32,238 bases of DNA from a virus, in IMG/VR virus record IMGVR_UViG_3300037606_000477, positions 1 to 32,238 of that record. One strand, given 5' to 3'. Of this stretch, positions 28,914-32,238 are shown piece by piece. Position 1 is the first letter of the stretch, and each line of letters opens with the position of its first letter. The position numbers and the translations under genes are program-made. Below the pieces are notes generated by a model. It saw only the letters and a program-made list of their open reading frames with translations, was not told the origin of the DNA and searched no databases.

Positions 28914-29069
28914 ATGAAAATTTCAGGAAATGGCTTTACTTACTTTGTAGAAAATAAAGAAGTTAAAAGTTTTGAAGAGTGGGAAAGATTAACAAAAAAT
29001 GGAGATTGGATAACTAAAGTTAAAGACTTAGAATTAAGAACAACTAAAATTAAAAGTAATGGAGAATAA
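28914..29069 (+). CDS. Small hypothetical protein, 51 aa
   Basis: ATG at 28914, TAA at 29067. Begins MKISGNGFTYFVENKEVKSF and ends LRTTKIKSNGE; small, basic, alpha/beta. It overlaps the next gene by 11 nt (ATGGAGAATAA). A weak -7 (TACATTTA, 28901-28908) lacks a proper -33, so expression may come from read-through. Confidence 0.6.
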   Translation: MKISGNGFTYFVENKEVKSFEEWERLTKNGDWITKVKDLELRTTKIKSNGE

Positions 29070-29634
29070 TGCTAGGCATTTTATTGGTAACGTTGAAGTA
29101 GATAAAGAGGATATTAAAAATTGTACAACTAGTGCCACAAAAAAGAGTGGAAAGTCTATAAGTACAACTATGTTTCTTGATGAGGTATTAAGTGAGTTAT
29201 TTTCAGATTGTAATAATACAAGAAAAAAAGATAACAAGTATAATGAAAAAAATTGGGGAGTACTAAAAAATAACTTTAAAGGTTCTGTTTTTGAAACAAC
29301 AGAGCATCCACTAAAAGAAACAAAGGGTGTTAAATATAATGATGGTAAATTACCTCTAGATATTATGCTAACAAGACAGTTCCCAAAAGCTTTAAATGCA
29401 GTGTGTCAAGCAACTATGTTTGGACACAATAAGTATAAAGATACAGATGTCGATTTTTTAAATTTTAAAAAAGTATTAGGGGGGAGTCAAACTTATGCGG
29501 ATGCTTTACAAAGACACAGTGTTGACAAAAGTGTAATAGATTTAGACAGTGGATTGCCTCACATCTTTCATAAATGCTGGAATGCATTAGCAGAACTTGA
29601 ATTATGGATTGAAGAAAATAAATTTGCACATTAA
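29059..29634 (+). CDS. dATP/dGTP diphosphohydrolase-like (MazG-related fold), 191 aa
   Basis: From about residue 90: 'GVKYNDGKLPLDIMLTRQFPKALNAVCQATMFGHNKYK', then 'GGSQTYADALQRHSVD' and 'DSGLPHIFHKCWNALAELELWIEE'. This is the phage dATP/dGTP diphosphohydrolase N-terminal-domain pattern (N-D-x-K-L-P at the start, a G-x-x-K-Y mid-motif, and H-x-x-x-x-W-N-A-L-x-x-L-E-L helices). Such enzymes remove dGTP/dATP or related nucleotides to adjust pools. The first ~90 residues are a separate polar, Lys-rich part with no recognised domain. The promoter for the next operon overlaps its 3' end. Confidence 0.8.
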   Translation: MENNARHFIGNVEVDKEDIKNCTTSATKKSGKSISTTMFLDEVLSELFSDCNNTRKKDNKYNEKNWGVLKNNFKGSVFETTEHPLKETKGVKYNDGKLPLDIMLTRQFPKALNAVCQATMFGHNKYKDTDVDFLNFKKVLGGSQTYADALQRHSVDKSVIDLDSGLPHIFHKCWNALAELELWIEENKFAH

Positions 29635-29654
29635 AAAATAAAACACTAACTTTG
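29624..29654 (+). promoter_or_regulatory. Promoter for the SSB-chaperonin operon
   Basis: TTG (29624-29626), 20 nt, TAACTTTG (29647-29654). It lies in the 3' end of the preceding gene and just after it, about 48 nt before the GTG at 29702. Confidence 0.75.
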
Positions 29655-29672
29655 CTTAAATAAAAATAACAG

Positions 29673-29699
29673 ATGGGAGACCTAGAATTTTATACCTGA
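29673..29699 (+). CDS. Possible 8-codon leader peptide
   Basis: ATG at 29673 opens an 8-residue frame (MGDLEFYT) ending in TGA at 29697-29699, two bases before the GTG of the next gene. It has no gene-like length. It could couple translation to the GTG-initiated gene or be chance. Confidence 0.3.
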   Translation: MGDLEFYT

Positions 29700-29701
29700 C
29701 A

Positions 29702-30121
29702 GTGGTAAACTTTGTACCTAATGAGCAAGGACAAGCAAGAATAGATAAAGAAATAGCAAAAGAAGACGCTCAAGATGAAGTGCATGGATTTAGTAAAGCG
29801 TGGTACGAAGATCAAGGGTTACGCCCACCAAAAAATCTAGCCTCAGAAAAGTCTGAAATAGATGAAAATGGACTTATGACGTTAAAAAAAGAAGAGATTG
29901 AAGAAGAATTTTTAGACTTAATAGTTAATTATAGTGAGTTCGAAAGTTGTGAAGATAACTCAGAAGGTTTTAGTTTTTTAGAGCTTAAATCAGGTAAAGG
30001 TTATACGGTTGTTGAATCAGCAGAAGAGATTTACGCACAGATTTTCCTAATGGATCAAAGCATTTTAGATAGAATAATAAGTAGAATAAAACAAGCAATA
30101 AGCACCCTAAAACGGGAATAA
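29702..30121 (+). CDS. Acidic hypothetical protein, 139 aa
   Basis: Starts at GTG (29702); the frame is open upstream but contains no other start codon. Very acidic (KEEIEEEFLDLIVNYSEFESCEDNSEG), with a helical C-terminus (FLMDQSILDRIISRIKQAISTL). It precedes the SSB gene in the same transcript by 18 nt. It may be a partner or regulator of replication proteins; not recognised. Confidence 0.65.
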   Translation: MVNFVPNEQGQARIDKEIAKEDAQDEVHGFSKAWYEDQGLRPPKNLASEKSEIDENGLMTLKKEEIEEEFLDLIVNYSEFESCEDNSEGFSFLELKSGKGYTVVESAEEIYAQIFLMDQSILDRIISRIKQAISTLKRE

Positions 30122-30139
30122 CAATTAAATTAAATTAAA

Positions 30140-30865
30140 ATGGCAGCAGAAAACAATGCACAAAGCTCAGGTCGTAAGAACTATTATGGAGTTAGTTATG
30201 GTAAATTATCTACAAAGGTTAAAGACATCCCTGAAGGTTACACAGAGATTACAGAAGCAGATTTGAAATCTAAAACACAAGCTGTGGAACAATTAGATTT
30301 GCGTAGTAAGTACGTAAACAAAGGTAAAGGGGACTACCAATACCAAGTGTTTTACGATAGTTTGATTGGTAATATTACAGCGCAAGAAAAGTTTACAAAC
30401 GATAATGGAACAAATTTAAATCTTACAGTTTTAGATAAAGATGGAGATGAAAGTATTATTCAAATTAAATTCTATTCTAAGTATGCGGAAAATATTCTAA
30501 ATCGCTTATTGAATACAGATACAGCAAAACAGATGGTATTTTTTCCTTATGCTATCCCAAACACTTCGGAAATTAATGGAGAAAATAAAACGTACTACAC
30601 TTCAGGTATTTCTTTAAGAGTTGATGGTAACAAAGTAGAGCCTAAATATAAAGATAAAAGAACAGATTCAAAATCTTTACTACCTGACACAGAGCAAGTA
30701 AAAGTACAAGGTAAGATGACCACAAGTAGAGACTCTCGTTTAGACTTTCTTTATGAGGAATTCTCCAAACATTTTAAAGGTGCTACAGAGACTCCTAAAG
30801 CAAAAGCTCCAGAAGCTAAGACTGCTCAACAAGCATTTGAACCAGCAGATGATTTACCTTTTTAA
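30140..30865 (+). CDS. ssb: Single-stranded DNA-binding protein, 241 aa
   Basis: The last residues, 'EPADDLPF', are the acidic tail with terminal aromatic that SSB proteins use to recruit partners. It is preceded by a Pro/Ala/Lys linker (ETPKAKAPEAKTAQQ), also typical. The N-terminal ~190 residues are beta-rich (YQYQVFYDSLIGNITAQEKF...YTSGISLRVDGNKVEPKY), compatible with an OB-type phage SSB, though larger than the bacterial one (~110 aa domain). It should coat single strands for the RecA-type recombinase at 24541 and the replication machinery. Family placement within phage SSBs is not determined. Confidence 0.85.
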   Translation: MAAENNAQSSGRKNYYGVSYGKLSTKVKDIPEGYTEITEADLKSKTQAVEQLDLRSKYVNKGKGDYQYQVFYDSLIGNITAQEKFTNDNGTNLNLTVLDKDGDESIIQIKFYSKYAENILNRLLNTDTAKQMVFFPYAIPNTSEINGENKTYYTSGISLRVDGNKVEPKYKDKRTDSKSLLPDTEQVKVQGKMTTSRDSRLDFLYEEFSKHFKGATETPKAKAPEAKTAQQAFEPADDLPF

Positions 30866-30868
30866 AAT

Positions 30869-31186
30869 ATGGAAGACAAGGTAAAAAGATTTGTGGAATT
30901 ATCAATTAAGTTCACAAAAAAAGCAGAGGATCTATTTAATAGTCCTAATACTGATATTACTAGTATTTCAGGCACTCTTATGAATTATACAGGCACTGTT
31001 ATGAATTATACGGGTACCCTTAGTGCAGACTCTTCTCAAAACTTTGTAGAAAAGTCAAGGTCTGAAAAAATGCAGGTACAAACGGACGGATTAAAACTTT
31101 TGTCGGACGAGTATGATGAATACTTACACCTACAAAAGAACTTATTAAACTATTACAAATCGTTAGAAAATTTAAATGGAAAATAG
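30869..31186 (+). CDS. Helical protein with short repeats, 105 aa
   Basis: N-terminal helix (VKRFVELSIKFTKKAEDLF), then a Ser/Thr-rich stretch with the repeat GTLMNYT-GTVMNYT-GTL, then a long charged helix (KMQVQTDGLKLLSDEYDEYLHLQKNLLNYY). It starts 3 nt after the SSB stop and overlaps the next gene by 11 nt. It looks like a helical bundle with a repeat-derived linker; function unknown. Confidence 0.65.
   Translation: MEDKVKRFVELSIKFTKKAEDLFNSPNTDITSISGTLMNYTGTVMNYTGTLSADSSQNFVEKSRSEKMQVQTDGLKLLSDEYDEYLHLQKNLLNYYKSLENLNGK
30971..31012 (+). repeat. Two 21-bp tandem repeats inside the 105-aa gene
   Basis: Units at 30971-30991 and 30992-31012 differ at two positions and a partial third copy follows (GGTACCCTT). 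Each encodes Gly-Thr-x-Met-Asn-Tyr-Thr. Being in frame, unit number can change protein length without breaking the gene. Confidence 0.72.
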
Positions 31187-31580
31187 AGAGTTAGTAAACC
31201 CGTATGAATACTCATACGAACAAGATCAATTGATTTCAATAAACGCTAATGCTGTAACTGTTATAATGCAGTTCTTACAGCAAGTAATTGAAAAAGAGCC
31301 CTCAGTAGGTGCCTTAAGAGTATACCCTAAAAAAGTAGACGAGATTAAAGATGAAGATGGTAACTTATTAAAAGTTACTATTGATTGGGCGGAACACACA
31401 GCAAACAGTTTCTTTTTTACTGCTGCTGAGGAAAATGGAGCTGTACCTATAACCACGGAGATATCTCTTAAAGCAAACCAATTACTTTTTGCACTCACAC
31501 AAATACACCAAGATAATATTAACAAAGGGATTGCTAAAAAATCAGAAGAAGTAAATGGAGAAGGAGTTTTTAAATCATAA
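31176..31580 (+). CDS. Hypothetical protein, 134 aa
   Basis: Mixed alpha/beta: a beta-rich core (ALRVYPKKVDEIKDEDGNLLKVTIDWAEHTANSFFF) and helical ends (AVTVIMQFLQQVIEKEP; LLFALTQIHQDNINKG). It overlaps its neighbour upstream by 11 nt. Found between SSB and chaperonin genes; no known motif or family. Confidence 0.65.
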   Translation: MENRELVNPYEYSYEQDQLISINANAVTVIMQFLQQVIEKEPSVGALRVYPKKVDEIKDEDGNLLKVTIDWAEHTANSFFFTAAEENGAVPITTEISLKANQLLFALTQIHQDNINKGIAKKSEEVNGEGVFKS

Positions 31581-31605
31581 TCACTATTTAAACTTTATAA
31601 AAAAA

Positions 31606-31773
31606 ATGTTAAAAGCTACTTTTGTCGGTTGGGAGACTTACAAAGGTAGCAAAACATTAAAAGTGATAATAGACGGCAAAGTGTTTCCTATGAAGTTAAG
31701 TGATGGAGATATAACGGAAGACACGTACAGACAACTAATAACAGAACTAATGACCCCAAATGAAAAGGAATAG
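31606..31773 (+). CDS. Small hypothetical protein, 55 aa
   Basis: I choose the ATG at 31606, which follows an A-rich run like other starts here; an in-frame ATG at 31555 would overlap the previous gene by 26 nt and add 17 polar residues. Begins MLKATFVGWETYKGSKTLKV, a small beta-rich protein (KVIIDGKVFPMKLSDGDI). It overlaps the next gene by 14 nt. Confidence 0.6.
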   Translation: MLKATFVGWETYKGSKTLKVIIDGKVFPMKLSDGDITEDTYRQLITELMTPNEKE

Positions 31774-31942
31774 CGAAGATTTTAAAAAATTATACACGTG
31801 CCTAAGAGAAACAGAAGAGTTACATCAAATGTTTAGAGGTATGAGTGGAGATTGGGAAAAAGATAAAAATAAATTTATAGAGTCACAACTTATAATTGAG
31901 GAAATGGCGAACATAGTAGATATAGAGTATGACCAAGAGTAA
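31760..31942 (+). CDS. Hypothetical protein, 60 aa
   Basis: Acidic helical protein (FKKLYTCLRETEELHQMFRGMSGDWEKDKNKF). Overlaps the previous gene by 14 nt and the chaperonin start by 14 nt (ATGACCAAGAGTAA), so it is translationally coupled to the chaperonin. No family known. Confidence 0.6.
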   Translation: MKRNSEDFKKLYTCLRETEELHQMFRGMSGDWEKDKNKFIESQLIIEEMANIVDIEYDQE

Positions 31943-32238
31943 TAATATTTTAATTGACGATTACAAGAAATTAGACGCTGGTTTTTTAGAAGCGTGTGAC
32001 GCTGTAGCAAGGACTTTAGGAGTGGAAGGAAGATTAGCTATATTAGATAATAATACAGACCCACCTATTGTAACAAAAGATGGTGTAAGTGTTATGAAGC
32101 ACATAAGGTTTTCTAATAAGACTATGAATTTTGGAGCTTTGCAGGCAATTGCAGGTGCGGCTAGGACTTTAGAAAAATCAGGAGATAGTACAACAACAAC
32201 AGCAGTTTTTATGCAAGGTTTTCTAAGAAATCTAAAAC
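31929..32238 (+). CDS. groEL: GroEL-type chaperonin, N-terminal 103 residues (cut by window end)
   Basis: The start aligns with bacterial GroEL almost without gaps, offset by one residue. 'ARTLGVEGRLAILD' matches VTLGPKGRNVVLD. 'VTKDGVSVMKHI' gives the ATP-site Asp51 (GroEL Asp52). 'SGDSTTTTAVFM' gives Asp86 and the Thr cluster (GroEL GDGTTTATV, Asp87). The residue after Asp86 is Ser instead of Gly, and the P-K of GPKGR is V-E. Both ATP-site Asp residues are kept, so ATPase activity is plausible. The rest of the gene lies outside the window. It should fold phage proteins, perhaps the capsid; the GroES-like gene at 19167 may supply the lid. Confidence 0.93.
   Translation, partial: MTKSNNILIDDYKKLDAGFLEACDAVARTLGVEGRLAILDNNTDPPIVTKDGVSVMKHIRFSNKTMNFGALQAIAGAARTLEKSGDSTTTTAVFMQGFLRNLK

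Noticed and set aside
1-32238. CRISPR array, insertion sequence, integrase or attachment site
   Set aside because: No regularly spaced direct repeats, transposase motifs, tyrosine/serine recombinase motifs or tRNA-end duplications were found.

Overview
The window is part of a double-stranded DNA tailed-phage genome, AT-rich (roughly 30% GC by eye), that most likely infects a Bacteroidetes host, probably a flavobacterium. The host call rests on nine copies of the Bacteroidetes-type promoter (TTG, exactly 20 nt, then TANNTTTG or TANNTTTA), on almost no Shine-Dalgarno sequences, and on protein families typical of phages of that phylum. No integrase, repressor/attachment-site module or bacterial chromosomal gene is visible, so a lytic phage is the simplest reading.

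The genome is split by a divergent promoter pair at about 19.76-19.86 kb. The left arm (1-19.74 kb) is read leftward and holds virion and packaging genes. From its promoter outward it carries a block of small genes that includes a GroES-like co-chaperonin, a free-standing GIY-YIG homing-type endonuclease, the large terminase, the portal, a probable scaffold, the major capsid protein, neck and tail proteins, a lysis cassette (two small membrane proteins, an amidase with LysM, and a membrane-anchored protein with a beta-rich tail) and tail or fibre genes running off the left edge. Internal promoters precede the portal and the scaffold.

The right arm (19.88-32.24 kb) is read rightward and holds early, replication and recombination genes. 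It has a canonical tRNA-Thr(UGU), a winged-helix-like protein behind a structured leader, many tiny genes (seven of 44-59 codons that a 60-codon cutoff misses), a NinG-like nuclease, a RecA-type recombinase, a probable GIY-YIG nuclease, a PhoH-like ATPase, a dATP/dGTP diphosphohydrolase-like protein, an SSB with the usual acidic tail and, cut by the right edge, a GroEL-type chaperonin.

Two things stand out. First, the phage appears to carry both halves of a chaperonin: a GroEL subunit at the end of the rightward arm (clear) and a GroES-like subunit at the head of the leftward arm (probable). Second, 27.77-28.90 kb is a 1.1-kb promoter-driven, terminator-ended stretch with no protein gene. It is packed with closed helices, including three modules with a tRNA-type T-arm plus acceptor stem, one interrupted by about 130 nt of separately folded RNA. 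A recurrent fold, in which an upstream strand pairs with the loop of a terminator hairpin, is seen there and also at 20.47-20.56 kb and 25.57-25.65 kb. All RNA folds were found by eye; none was computed.
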